The notes under the pieces were generated by a model, which saw only the letters and a program-made list of their open reading frames with translations, did not search any database and was not told where the DNA came from. From CAZNPU01 sp964575335 (lineage in GTDB: Bacteria > Planctomycetota > Phycisphaerae > Phycisphaerales > SM1A02), in assembly GCA_964575335.1 (NCBI GenBank), contig CAZNPU010000006.1:68885-132884 (forward strand): a stretch of 64,000 nucleotides of DNA. Direction: 5' to 3'. A program made the translations under genes and the position numbers. Each line of letters starts with the position of its first letter. Positions within the stretch are counted from its first letter, which is position 1. Shown piece by piece: positions 29,470-38,882 of this stretch.

Positions 29470-30747
29470 ATGCTCGGCTCTATGCATCGCCGCGTGTCAC
29501 ATCACACTCAGTTGACGCCGCTCTGGGCTGTCAATGCGCTTACGTTTTTTGCATCGGTAAGCACTGGGGTGATCTGGAACGGCGTGGCGTTCATCGCCAA
29601 GCACGATTACGGCTATGACCGCATCGAGACGCTAACGCTATATGTCGTGCTGGGGGTGGTGTATGTAGTGGGGGCGCTGAGCACAGGGAAGGCGCTTCGG
29701 CTTGTGCAGCGATGGATATCGCCTCGCAGCATGCTTATGTTGATCCTGCTGACGCAGGCCATAACCTGCACGGGGCCGCTTTTCACCGAGGCTGGGTGGA
29801 TGTTGTGGGTCGTGGCCTGCGCCAACAGCCTGTTGCCGTCCTGGCTCTGGCCGATTGTGGAGAGTTATCTTACAGCCGGCCGCTACGGTTCAGAGCTGCG
29901 GAAGGCGATCGGCTGGTGGAATATCTGCTGGACCAGCGCGGTGGCGCTGTCGCTGATAGCCATGGCGCCACTGGTGGAAGAAAACGCGCGTATGACGCTG
30001 GTATGGCTGGGCGCTTTGAACGTCATTGCCATGTCGGGGCTGCTGCTATTCAAACGCTCACCGGGAGGGCAGCATGGCGAGACGGCAGCAGCTGCTGCGG
30101 TGCCGCTGGAGTATCCATATCTCCTGCACGCTGCGCGAATGCTGCTGCCGTTGAGCTACGTGCTGACGTCCGCGATGTCGCCGCTGCTTCCGTATTTGTT
30201 CGAGCGGCTGGACCTTTCAGTCTGGTGGGAAACGCCCGTGGCGGCAACGTGGATGACAGTACGCGTGCTGACGATGGCATTCATGTGGCGCCTGGGATTC
30301 TGGCACGGCCGATGGGGGACACTGCTGTTGGGAGCAATGGCGATGACCCTTGGCTTTGGCGTGGTGGTGATGGGCATTTCCCTGCCGATGATGTTGGTGG
30401 GATTGGGATTGTTCGGCATCGGCATGGGCATCATTTATTACGCGGCGCTGTATTACGCGATGACCGTTGGCCATGGGGCGGTCGACGCGGGCGGCAAGCA
30501 TGAAGCATTGATCGGTGTCGGGTATGCCCTTGGCCCCGCTACCGGATTCGCAGGCATTCTTGCCACATCGCAGGCAAAGCGAATGGGACTTGTGCTGTGG
30601 GATGGCGCGGGTGTCGTAGGAGCCACCTGGCTCTTGATCGGCATCAGCGCAGTTGGCGTGCTCCGTCCTTATCTCAAGGCCCGGCGACTTCGTGACGAGC
30701 GCATGCAAACCCAGCCAGCCGATTTGATGATGGCGAAGCAGGATTGA
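29470..30747 (+). CDS. major facilitator superfamily transporter
   Basis: 425 residues with about 12 hydrophobic segments in two halves separated by a basic loop near FKRSPGGQHGE. The general layout and the first-half sequence (LWAVNALTFFASVSTGVIWN) fit MFS permeases. GIGMGIIYYAALYYAM near the end forms helix 10-11. Candidate starts are at 29431, 29470 and 29482; none has a strong ribosome binding site, and 29470 is used as a compromise. It is transcribed away from the secreted basic protein. A cytoplasmic C-terminal tail of about 25 residues ends the protein. Substrate unknown. Confidence 0.8.
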   Translation: MLGSMHRRVSHHTQLTPLWAVNALTFFASVSTGVIWNGVAFIAKHDYGYDRIETLTLYVVLGVVYVVGALSTGKALRLVQRWISPRSMLMLILLTQAITCTGPLFTEAGWMLWVVACANSLLPSWLWPIVESYLTAGRYGSELRKAIGWWNICWTSAVALSLIAMAPLVEENARMTLVWLGALNVIAMSGLLLFKRSPGGQHGETAAAAAVPLEYPYLLHAARMLLPLSYVLTSAMSPLLPYLFERLDLSVWWETPVAATWMTVRVLTMAFMWRLGFWHGRWGTLLLGAMAMTLGFGVVVMGISLPMMLVGLGLFGIGMGIIYYAALYYAMTVGHGAVDAGGKHEALIGVGYALGPATGFAGILATSQAKRMGLVLWDGAGVVGATWLLIGISAVGVLRPYLKARRLRDERMQTQPADLMMAKQD

Positions 30748-30802
30748 TTGCTGATGCGATGAAGCGCCGCATCAGGCAGCGACAGTGTTATGGGCAGGAA
30801 AG

Positions 30803-30837
30803 AAAAAACGCGGCGCGATGAGCTCATCGCGCCGCGT
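30803..30837 (-). terminator. strong terminator, 30-bp perfect palindrome
   Basis: Bases 30808-30837 form a perfect palindrome (ACGCGGCGCGATGAG and its complement) preceded by six A. On the minus strand it reads as a 14-15-bp hairpin followed by TTTTTT, ending the minus-strand protease gene that stops at 30874. The plus-strand side has only a weak T-rich run, so it may also slow MFS transcripts. Confidence 0.85.
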
Positions 30838-30873
30838 CAGATTTTAATTGCAACATTTCCTGCCTGCGATCGA

Positions 30874-32532
30874 TCAGGAGCATGGGCCCCATGCGCTGAT
30901 CACAGTAAGCAGATCGTCCACGTTCACCGTGTTGTCACCGTTGGCGTCGCCGGCACAGCTTGCGCCGATGCATCCCCAGTTCCCGATCACGACCAGAAGA
31001 TCGTCAACATTCACAATGCCGTCGCCGCCTGGAGGCGCGACATCGCTCGGGCACGGCTGCTGATCCGGTTCGCAGGAGATTTCCATGATCGCAGTTCCGG
31101 TGGCGCCGTGGGTGGCGCCGCCGACGCGAACGCGATACACCGTATTGGCGGTGACAGGGAACGATACGCGTGGCCGGTTGCCGCATTCATTATCACTGCA
31201 GGCGATGGCTTCACCCGGACCGGTAGGGCAGGCGGCATAGATCGCCATCCTGGCATCAAAGGTGGCCGAGCCGCACAGGCTTACTGTCGCTGTGCCGGTG
31301 CAGGAAGCGACGAACTTGTACCACACATCGTTGTGAATCTGCGTCGTGCCGTTGAAATTGCACAATCCCGGCTCATCCGGGCCATTGGTCAGTGCAAAGA
31401 CGTTCGAGACGGAAACGAGCGATGAAAACACAGCCGTTGCGTTCTGGCATGTATCGTTCGGTGGGGCGGGATTGGGGCACAATGCCTCACGGGCAGCGAC
31501 AAATGGTGCGTGATCGATGCGCTGGGCGGTGTTGGGGCACGGGCAGTGCGTCACAATGCCGATGATCTCATCGTTGCGAAATACGCCGGAACCGGAGTTG
31601 CCGCCGGTGGTATCGGCGGTATGAGAAAACAATGCCGCACTCACGCCAGTGATGAATCCCTGCGAACGCTGCTGCGTCTGGTTGACGACGCAGGTTTTGC
31701 TGCTGCCGAAGCCCCAGACATCGACGGCGCCACTGGACGGGACTGAATTGGCGATCGGCCGAAATTCGCCGTAGCGCTCGTAGATCGTCTGGCCGAGATT
31801 GTTGGTTCCGGTGCGGAAGACGGCCCAGTCAGAACCTGGTCCTTGGTTGCTGAATTCAGATTCCAGAATAGGAAACTGATCTGCAACCGGCGGGTTCACC
31901 AGGTTGCAGTTCGGCAACGAGTTGGGGACACGAAACTGTATGACGTTCGCGCCGCTCATGCAGTGGCCGGCTGAGACAACGCAACTGGCCTGGTTGAATA
32001 CCGCCGCGCTGCATCCTGTCGGCATGATGCGTCCAGCGAAATCCATGCTTGAGGGCGTACGGTCATCTTCGCCGCACAGACCGCAAAGCGTCACAGGAAT
32101 CTGGGCAGGTCCGATTTCCGCAGCCACATGATCGATGGCAACTTTGTTCAGCTTGGAGCCCGGCGCGGCGACGACTTCGAGCAGCACTGCGTCGCCGTTG
32201 AAATACGCGCTGCCGTAGCTCCATTCAGCCATTGCCCGCGCGTCAAGTTCCTGGGTTTCCAGGTCAAGCAGCGAGGTCAATCGCACAAAGCTGCCTGGCT
32301 CAAGTATCGCCTCGGCAAAGTACACGCGAATCCAGCTCGCGTCCTGAACCTCAATCACCTGCGAGAACACGGTTTGAATGCTGCGGCCGGCATTCCCGCG
32401 CAAGCCGCTGTCAAGCCGGTACTCGACAAATTCGCCGCGAGGCATGTCGAGAGTCTGCTGCGCGCTGAGCGGAGCAGCCAGAAGTGCGACACAAAGCGTC
32501 GGCCACAGAAGCCGGGTAGGTCGAATAGTCAC
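30874..32532 (-). CDS. secreted trypsin-like serine protease with calcium-loop tail
   Basis: 552 residues. GTG at 32532 is preferred to the TTG two codons upstream because GGAGA lies 6 bases before it. The signal peptide ends near PLSAQ. The catalytic triad is visible as His in VVSAGHC, Asp in GSDWAVFR and Ser in TTGGNSGSGVF, so it is a chymotrypsin-fold (S1-like) protease. A cysteine-rich beta domain follows (DVWYKFVASCTG to VYRVRVGG), then two calcium-binding type loops (GGDGIVNVDDLL and DANGDNTVNVDDLL). It is adjacent to the paralogous gene 32618-34942, with which it shares the last 200 residues. Expected to be exported. Confidence 0.9.
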   Translation of the reverse strand: MTIRPTRLLWPTLCVALLAAPLSAQQTLDMPRGEFVEYRLDSGLRGNAGRSIQTVFSQVIEVQDASWIRVYFAEAILEPGSFVRLTSLLDLETQELDARAMAEWSYGSAYFNGDAVLLEVVAAPGSKLNKVAIDHVAAEIGPAQIPVTLCGLCGEDDRTPSSMDFAGRIMPTGCSAAVFNQASCVVSAGHCMSGANVIQFRVPNSLPNCNLVNPPVADQFPILESEFSNQGPGSDWAVFRTGTNNLGQTIYERYGEFRPIANSVPSSGAVDVWGFGSSKTCVVNQTQQRSQGFITGVSAALFSHTADTTGGNSGSGVFRNDEIIGIVTHCPCPNTAQRIDHAPFVAAREALCPNPAPPNDTCQNATAVFSSLVSVSNVFALTNGPDEPGLCNFNGTTQIHNDVWYKFVASCTGTATVSLCGSATFDARMAIYAACPTGPGEAIACSDNECGNRPRVSFPVTANTVYRVRVGGATHGATGTAIMEISCEPDQQPCPSDVAPPGGDGIVNVDDLLVVIGNWGCIGASCAGDANGDNTVNVDDLLTVISAWGPCS

Positions 32533-32617
32533 AGTCAATCTCCATCAGATCAGAATGCCAAGCTGGGCGTGGTTCAACTTCTTCTCTCGTGGTCCAGAGA
32601 TAAAGGAGCGGCTCCCA

Positions 32618-34942
32618 TCAGGGGCACGGACCCCAGGCACTGATAATCGTCAGAAGATCATCAACATTCACGACGTTGTTGCCGTCAGTGTCGGCGTCGC
32701 AGCCTGAACAGGGGCCCCAGGAGCTGATGACAGCCAGCAGGTCGTCAACATTGACTACTCCGTCGCCGCCGGCCGGTGCAATGTCGCCGGTGCATGTTGA
32801 AGCAGGTTCTTCGCACTCAATGACCATGGTGCCGCTGCCGGATTGGCCATTGAACCCGCCGATCCGAATGCGATACACCGTTCCTGCGTTGGTGGGGAAA
32901 CTGATCGATGGGCCAGAGCCGCACGAATCGTCATTGCACGCAATCGCTTCGCCGGGACCGGACGGACATTCGAGATACGCAGCGATCTTGGCGTCAAAAT
33001 CCGCATCGCACACGCTGACGGTGGCGACGCCGGTGCACTGAGCGAAGTACTTGAACCAGACGTCTTTCTCCAGATGGGAGTACCCGGAGAAATTGCACAG
33101 TCCAGGTTCGTTGGGGCCGTCAGTGGTGGCGCCGATCGTTGTGAATCCGACTGATCCTGCAAGCACCAGCGGGCCGTCGTTGCACGCATCGTTGCCCGGC
33201 GCACCCGTAACGATTGACAGGTCGTACTGGTTACGCGTGTCGTTGTGGAGATAGACCCGGAGATAGAAATCTCCACTCGCGCCGTTGTTGGTGTAATTGA
33301 TCGATTCGTTGTTGGTGCTTGAAGTGCTGCTGGCCACGAGCGTTCCGCCGCAGCCTCGGTAAAGCTGGCAGTCGATGTCGCCCCAGGCGTGATTGAACGT
33401 GAGATTGATGGTGATATTCGCCCCGGTTGGGAGGTTGAATCGGTACCAGTCTTCAGACACGCTCTTGACGACTCGATTCATATACGTGCCCGGTGCGATC
33501 GAAGTTGCCTGATTGCAGCTGTCGTTGGGTTCGAACGCATCGTCAGAACCTTGCTGCAGGTGCGTGGAAAAGTTGCCCGGTCCATACGCGCGGGCAAACT
33601 GGCCGTAGGAGTCCCGGCCAGTGGGGTTTGAGCATGAAGAGAATCCGCAGGTCAGGGTGCCGAACAGTTGCTGCGTGTCGTTTCGGAAGATGCCCGACCC
33701 GGAGGAACCAGGCTCGGTGACGCCGTCGTTCCAGTTCATCGTGAAGAAATTGGTGCTCGAACCACCGCAGACCGGCGTATTGAGTTTCGAGCCGAAGGTG
33801 ATGCGTTGGTAGCTGCCGGCCGGATGGTGCAGGCAGGTGGCCAGCGTTCCGCTTGCGGGAGTGCTGGTGACCCAGCCCGACCAGAACAGCCCGCTGGGCA
33901 ACGTGCCTTCGATCAAGATCAGAGAAACGTCAGCAGGCCCATAGACACTTTGCAGCACGGCGTAAGTTGACGTAGGACCGACGCCGACGCTGCCGCCACA
34001 GGTGTTTCGCCGATACCGCCAGGTGATTTCAGCGCTGTTGGCTTCAGAGTTGTTTGAAATGCAGTGTGCAGCGGTGAGGTAATACGGCGTGAAATCGTTC
34101 GCCACCGTGGTGATCAACTGTCCGGAGCAGACGTATCCCACTCCGCCGCTGATGTACGCCAGTCGCCCGACGGAGTTGGAGACATTGCTCCATTCCGGGA
34201 AGCACGCGGGATCGTTGTGGCAACCGCCGGCACCTGCGATGCCGCCATCGCGATCGTCTCGGAACGTGAAAATGTCGCGATACGCCTGATTGATCTGATC
34301 GATGACAAACGGAACGTCATGCCCATGCTTGTCACCAAGGGCGGCAGGCACGTAGTACTCAACGCGAACACGCTGGCCCAATACGGTGGGCGTCCAGAAC
34401 TCGCCGCTCTGGAACGGGCCGCGGCCGGTGAAGCGATGTGGCTCAATCTCCGGATTGTCGGGCGAAAAGACTGCCAGCTCGGCGCCTCGAGGGAGATCTG
34501 CACCGACAATGTGCAGGCGAACGCCTACTGCGTCCTGAGCAAGGATGTCAGCAATCCACAGGCTGCTGCCGTCGCCTAGGCGAAGCCACTGGCCGTCCGC
34601 GCCGGTAATTGCTGCGTCTCGGTTGATGGAAATCCGCAGCGGCCCGCCCATATCCAGCTCGTCTTCCATTCGAAGTGCCGCGACGTCCAATGCTCCGAAT
34701 CGCGTTTCAGGAGCGATCATGCGGAGAAGACCAAGTTGCTCGCTCCAACTCGGCGTAGCCGGTTTCGGAGCCTTGGCCGGCGCCAGATCCTGCACGCCGA
34801 ACGTGCCCACAGCAGGGTCAAAGTCTTTGACGTTCAGAACTGATTGAGCGTGGGCAGCAGATGCCAATGCCATCCCCCCAACGACACAACCAGCCGCGGC
34901 AACCGCGAGCGTAACAGTTCGGCGTTCGGTCTTCGTCTTCAT
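32618..34942 (-). CDS. secreted lysyl-endopeptidase-like serine protease with PPC-type and calcium-loop domains
   Basis: 774 residues; of two adjacent ATGs the second (34942) is 5 bases from GGAG. A signal peptide (VAAAGCVVGGMALASAAHA) is clear. After a propeptide-like region comes the protease: YYLTAAHCI (His), a GPADVSLILIEG segment (Asp) and TEPGSSGSGIF (Ser), the arrangement of lysyl endopeptidases of Achromobacter type. Then a pre-peptidase C-terminal-like domain (about 470-570), the same Cys-rich beta domain as in the downstream gene, and two loops GGDGVVNVDDLL and DGNNVVNVDDLL. It lies 85 bases upstream of 30874-32532, so the two may share a transcript ending at the palindrome near 30820. 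Confidence 0.9.
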   Translation of the reverse strand: MKTKTERRTVTLAVAAAGCVVGGMALASAAHAQSVLNVKDFDPAVGTFGVQDLAPAKAPKPATPSWSEQLGLLRMIAPETRFGALDVAALRMEDELDMGGPLRISINRDAAITGADGQWLRLGDGSSLWIADILAQDAVGVRLHIVGADLPRGAELAVFSPDNPEIEPHRFTGRGPFQSGEFWTPTVLGQRVRVEYYVPAALGDKHGHDVPFVIDQINQAYRDIFTFRDDRDGGIAGAGGCHNDPACFPEWSNVSNSVGRLAYISGGVGYVCSGQLITTVANDFTPYYLTAAHCISNNSEANSAEITWRYRRNTCGGSVGVGPTSTYAVLQSVYGPADVSLILIEGTLPSGLFWSGWVTSTPASGTLATCLHHPAGSYQRITFGSKLNTPVCGGSSTNFFTMNWNDGVTEPGSSGSGIFRNDTQQLFGTLTCGFSSCSNPTGRDSYGQFARAYGPGNFSTHLQQGSDDAFEPNDSCNQATSIAPGTYMNRVVKSVSEDWYRFNLPTGANITINLTFNHAWGDIDCQLYRGCGGTLVASSTSSTNNESINYTNNGASGDFYLRVYLHNDTRNQYDLSIVTGAPGNDACNDGPLVLAGSVGFTTIGATTDGPNEPGLCNFSGYSHLEKDVWFKYFAQCTGVATVSVCDADFDAKIAAYLECPSGPGEAIACNDDSCGSGPSISFPTNAGTVYRIRIGGFNGQSGSGTMVIECEEPASTCTGDIAPAGGDGVVNVDDLLAVISSWGPCSGCDADTDGNNVVNVDDLLTIISAWGPCP

Positions 34943-35308
34943 CATTTCTCCAAGAAAATTGCAGAGCAGCGTTGTCGAAAGGGCGTGTGCGTTTGCTCAG
35001 TCACAAGGACAGGCCGGATCTCGCGTCAACGATCGCCTGCTCTTTGAACCATCAGCAATTGCGGCGTCATCGGCGAGAGTCAACAACAGCCCTCAGGCTC
35101 AGCGGCCAAGCGATCAAAACACCCGCCCGCCGTTCCCGAGCCGGCAACCCAAGGTGCAGGCCTGTTTCCTGTACTCATCCTAACACCAGACGGCTGCAGT
35201 GAGAACGCCAATCCTCCAGCCAACTGAAAAAATCAAGCCCCACACGCACACCACAACATCACAAGAACCAGCAAGATTCCCCAAATTACCAGCCAGCAGC
35301 CAGTCAGC

Positions 35309-35351
35309 GACGATGATGATTATGACGATGATGACGATGACGACGACGAGG
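35309..35351. repeat. GAY trinucleotide repeat
   Basis: About 14 imperfect GAT/GAC/GAY triplets in a row. In one frame they would encode poly-Asp ending at a TGA near 35374, but that frame has no start codon and no conserved context, so this is treated as a simple repeat. Confidence 0.6.
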
Positions 35352-35463
35352 CACACGCTTCCCGTCCGTCCTGATTGAGTTGAGATCGCCCCCCGAAGCG
35401 TCCGATAGCGCTCTTGCTGCGAAACCGTTTGGGCCTGCGAAACTGAGTAAAGTGCAATGACCC

Positions 35464-35469
35464 TATAAT
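35464..35469 (+). promoter_or_regulatory. consensus -10 box (TATAAT) of the large metalloprotease gene
   Basis: Perfect TATAAT, with a poor -35 match near 35441. Predicted transcription start about 35476, giving a 120-base leader before the ATG at 35596. Confidence 0.5.
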
Positions 35470-35595
35470 CCAGGCGTTTGAGCGTTCAAGTGGAGCGGCA
35501 TGTATCGACAGCGGCGCGATGTGATGACGCTGCCGTGCTTCGCGTCACGTGTGAATGGTGTTCGAGTTTCTGATTTGATACGGAGAACGGCCCCG

Positions 35596-38586
35596 ATGAG
35601 AAAGACACGCAATTGTGCAGTGACGGCGTTGTTCGCCGCTGCGACCTTGTCAACTGCAGCGCTCGCGACTGACCCGCCGGCGTCGGATGCGCAGCCGTCC
35701 ATTCCGCCGGAAGTCATGGCTCGCCTCGCCCAGGCGGCAGAGGGATCGCAATCCGGTGCTCAGGACGAGTTTCCAAAATTCGAAGACGTTGCCAAGGGAT
35801 ACACCAAGGTGGTGTCGACTGCCGATGGCGAGGCAAGCCTTTACACCATCTATGTCCGCAATCGTGACGGACAGATGCTGGCCGAATTGCCCCGGAATTT
35901 TGAGCAGCAGCGTCTGTTCATTGCCTTTACCATTGCGGGCGGGATTCCGACTGCCGGCGTGCAGACCGGTGACATGTACGTGTACTGGAAGCGCTACGAC
36001 AAGCAATTGGCATTGATCGAGCCGAATGTTTATGTACGCAGCACCGGCGATCTGGAATCCAACAAGGGACGCGATCGCGTTTACACCGATCGGGTTGTGC
36101 TTTCACTTCCCATCGTGTGCATGGGGCCTCAGGGCGGGCCGGTGATCGACATGGACGCGCTGCTTGTCGGGCAGGCATCGCAGTTCTTCGGCGGCGCGGT
36201 GCGAGGAGCCAACCCCAGCCTCGCCAGCATCGCCAAAGCCAAGGCATATCCGCGCAATATCGAAGTGGCCTTTGAACTGCCCTTGATGGGCGGCCGGCTT
36301 GGCACGCTGTCGTACTCAATCAACGTGTTGCCGGAAAACACCGGCTATCAGCCCCGGCTCGCCGACAGCCGCGTCGGCTACTTCACCACGACCTATCGCG
36401 ACATCGGCAAGCCCGGCGCGGATACGCCCTGGGTGCGGTACATCAATCGCTGGAAACTCGAAAAGGCCGACCCCACGCTCAAGATAAGCCCGCCCAAAGA
36501 GCCAATCGTGTTCTACCTTGAGCACACCATTCCGGTGCGCTATCGGCGATGGGTTCGTGAAGGTGTTCTGGAATGGAACAAGGCCTTTGAGCGTGTGGGA
36601 ATCTCCAACGCCATCGAGGTGTATCAGCAGGATGCCCGCACCGGCGCGCATATGGATAAAGACCCGGAGGATGCCCGGTACAACTTCGTGCTCTGGACCA
36701 ATGCCGGTATGGGATTTGCCATTGGACCGTCACGTGTTGATCCGCGTACCGGCCAGATTCTCGATGCAGATGTCGTGATGGATGAAGGCTTCATCACCGG
36801 GTGGGTCAAGGCCTGGCAACGTCTGATTCCAGAACTGGCCATGGAGGGGCTTGGACCGGAAACCTACGCATGGCTGGCTGAGCGGCCCAATTGGGATCCT
36901 CGCGTTCGCATGGCTTCGCCTGCTGAACGTGCGGATGTGATCGCCAAACTGGCCATGCAACGAGCCAACCGCGGCATATATCGTTTCGGCGGACACCCTG
37001 CAGTGCAGGCCGATCCCACGCTCATGGGCGACGATCTCTATGACGGCCTGGCCGGTCGCGTCAGCCAGGTCAACGGCATGTGCATGAATGCCATGGCCAA
37101 GTCGCTGGATGTGGCGATGTTCCGACTCGACCCCATGCTGTTTGCTGAGATCGCAGCAATGCAGCAGGACGGCGACGACGGCAACGAAAACGGCAGCGAG
37201 GAGGATGCAAACGCTGAAGACGATGCTCCTCAGCCCAAGCCGAAGGCCAAGCCCGAAGGCGACATGCTCGACGGCGTGCCGGACTGGTTCATCGGCCCGC
37301 TGCTGAAAGACGTCATCATGCACGAGGTCGGCCACGTGCTTGGGTTGCGGCACAACTTCAAGGCGTCGAGCGTCTATGGCGTTGACGTCGTCAATACCGA
37401 GGAATTCAAAGGCCGCGCCATCACCGCCTCGGTCATGGACTACAACCCCCTGAACATCAACTTCGGTGACGGCCCCGTGCAGGGCGATTACTCGATGGTC
37501 ACCATCGGCCCGTACGATTACTGGGCCATTGAGTACGGCTACAGCTTTGAACGCGACCTCAAACCCATTCTGGCCCGCGTTTCAGAGAAAGAGCTGCCCT
37601 ACGCCACCGATGAAGACACCTGGGGACCGGATCCGCTGGCCCGCCGCTTTGATTTCGGAGCCGATCCGCTTGCGTATGCGGAATCGCAGCTGCGGCTGGT
37701 GAGCCATCTTCGAGGCAAGATCCTCGATCGCATGGTGAAGGAAGGCGAAAGTTGGGCCAAGGCGCGCGAGGGATATGAGATTCTGCTTGCCCGTCACTTC
37801 GGTGCCGTCAGCATCGCAGCGAACTGGATCGGCGGATCGCATGTCAACCGCGACAAGAAGGGCGACCCCGGCGACCGCAATCCGATTGAACCGGTGAGCG
37901 TTCAGCAGCAGCGCCGTGCTCTGCAGCTTGTCATCGACCATACGTTCAATGATGACGCCTTCGGTCTCACGCCGGAGCTGCTGGAAAAGATGACCGTTGA
38001 CAAGTGGTGGGATGACGGCGGCTTCAATGACATTTTTGAAGACCCGACCTGGCCCGTGCACGACCGCATCATGGGCCTGCAGGCCGCTGCTCTCACGATG
38101 ATCATGAATCCGACGCGGCTCAACCGCGTGCTTGACAGCGAGTATCGGCTTGCCAATGCCGAGGACGCCATTACCCTGCCTGAGGTGCTGTTTGGCGTGA
38201 GCGATGCGATCTGGTCGGAACTGAGTCAGGCAAACATCGCTGAAAGTTATACGGCACGTCGGCCGATGATCTCAAGCCTTCGTCGCAACCTGCAGCGGGA
38301 GCATCTCACGCGATTGATTGATCTGACGATGCCTAATGCAGGATTCGGCGCAGCATCTCGGCCGGTGGCGAACCTCTGTGCGTTCAAGCTCCGCGAGTTG
38401 AGCGGCAAGATCGACCACGTGCTGGCAAACGCCACGCAGCTGGATCCCTATACCGCAGCACATCTTTCTGAGGCGAAGATTCGCATCGATAAGGCTCTCG
38501 ATGCACAGTACATCTACAACACGGATGCATTCGGCTTCGGCGGCGGGCTGCCGCTGCTGATCTTCGGCCAGGAAGAGCAAAACTAA
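35596..38586 (+). CDS. secreted zinc-dependent metalloprotease (DUF5117/DUF4953 type)
   Basis: 996 residues. ATG at 35596 is chosen because it starts a signal peptide (RNCAVTALFAAATLSTAALA) and has GGAGA nine bases upstream; earlier in-frame ATGs exist. The N-terminal half matches the layout of DUF5117 (FPKFEDVAKGYTKV and onwards), and the catalytic site HEVGHVLGLRHN (His576, Glu577, His580, His586) is the extended metzincin motif of the DUF4953 family. A short acidic/Pro-Lys insertion (DDGNENGSEEDANAEDDAPQ) lies just before the catalytic domain. Natural substrates of this family are poorly known. Followed by a hairpin at 38623-38647. Confidence 0.9.
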   Translation: MRKTRNCAVTALFAAATLSTAALATDPPASDAQPSIPPEVMARLAQAAEGSQSGAQDEFPKFEDVAKGYTKVVSTADGEASLYTIYVRNRDGQMLAELPRNFEQQRLFIAFTIAGGIPTAGVQTGDMYVYWKRYDKQLALIEPNVYVRSTGDLESNKGRDRVYTDRVVLSLPIVCMGPQGGPVIDMDALLVGQASQFFGGAVRGANPSLASIAKAKAYPRNIEVAFELPLMGGRLGTLSYSINVLPENTGYQPRLADSRVGYFTTTYRDIGKPGADTPWVRYINRWKLEKADPTLKISPPKEPIVFYLEHTIPVRYRRWVREGVLEWNKAFERVGISNAIEVYQQDARTGAHMDKDPEDARYNFVLWTNAGMGFAIGPSRVDPRTGQILDADVVMDEGFITGWVKAWQRLIPELAMEGLGPETYAWLAERPNWDPRVRMASPAERADVIAKLAMQRANRGIYRFGGHPAVQADPTLMGDDLYDGLAGRVSQVNGMCMNAMAKSLDVAMFRLDPMLFAEIAAMQQDGDDGNENGSEEDANAEDDAPQPKPKAKPEGDMLDGVPDWFIGPLLKDVIMHEVGHVLGLRHNFKASSVYGVDVVNTEEFKGRAITASVMDYNPLNINFGDGPVQGDYSMVTIGPYDYWAIEYGYSFERDLKPILARVSEKELPYATDEDTWGPDPLARRFDFGADPLAYAESQLRLVSHLRGKILDRMVKEGESWAKAREGYEILLARHFGAVSIAANWIGGSHVNRDKKGDPGDRNPIEPVSVQQQRRALQLVIDHTFNDDAFGLTPELLEKMTVDKWWDDGGFNDIFEDPTWPVHDRIMGLQAAALTMIMNPTRLNRVLDSEYRLANAEDAITLPEVLFGVSDAIWSELSQANIAESYTARRPMISSLRRNLQREHLTRLIDLTMPNAGFGAASRPVANLCAFKLRELSGKIDHVLANATQLDPYTAAHLSEAKIRIDKALDAQYIYNTDAFGFGGGLPLLIFGQEEQN

Positions 38587-38622
38587 CGCACGTTGCTGCA
38601 TCAACGCATGATCGTTGTTTTT

Positions 38623-38650
38623 GCCGCCCTCCACATTGGAGGGCGGCTTT
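38623..38650 (+). terminator. probable terminator after the large metalloprotease gene
   Basis: GCCGCCCTCC (38623-38632) pairs perfectly with GGAGGGCGGC (38638-38647) around a 5-base loop, followed by TTTGCATTT. The hairpin is strong, but the T-run is short. Confidence 0.65.
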
Positions 38651-38882
38651 GCATTTGTCTGTTCTGCATGGCGCATGCATCTGAGAGCCGGCGTCAGGCC
38701 AGTTTTGCATGTTGCTTCCTGGGTGAATCGGAAAATTGTTGTGCGTTGATTTTCTGATTTCGTATTGCGTACAGCGATCAGCCAGACGCAGACGCAAAGC
38801 CAGCCAATCATGAATTGACTGATGGCGCTCAACCGTGCATTGGCAAAACGGTCTGGGCAACGATCAGCAAGAGGAGAGAGTA

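Larger units (their letters stand above)
34943..35595. other. intergenic region with GAY triplet repeat
   Basis: About 650 bases between divergent protease genes. It is CA/CC-rich in its first half and holds the triplet repeat at 35309-35351 and a TATAAT at 35464-35469. No gene or known RNA recognised. Confidence 0.45.

Noticed and set aside
35225..35374. Frame ending in a poly-Asp stretch and TGA
   Set aside because: No start codon or ribosome binding site, and the Asp run is simply a GAY triplet repeat.
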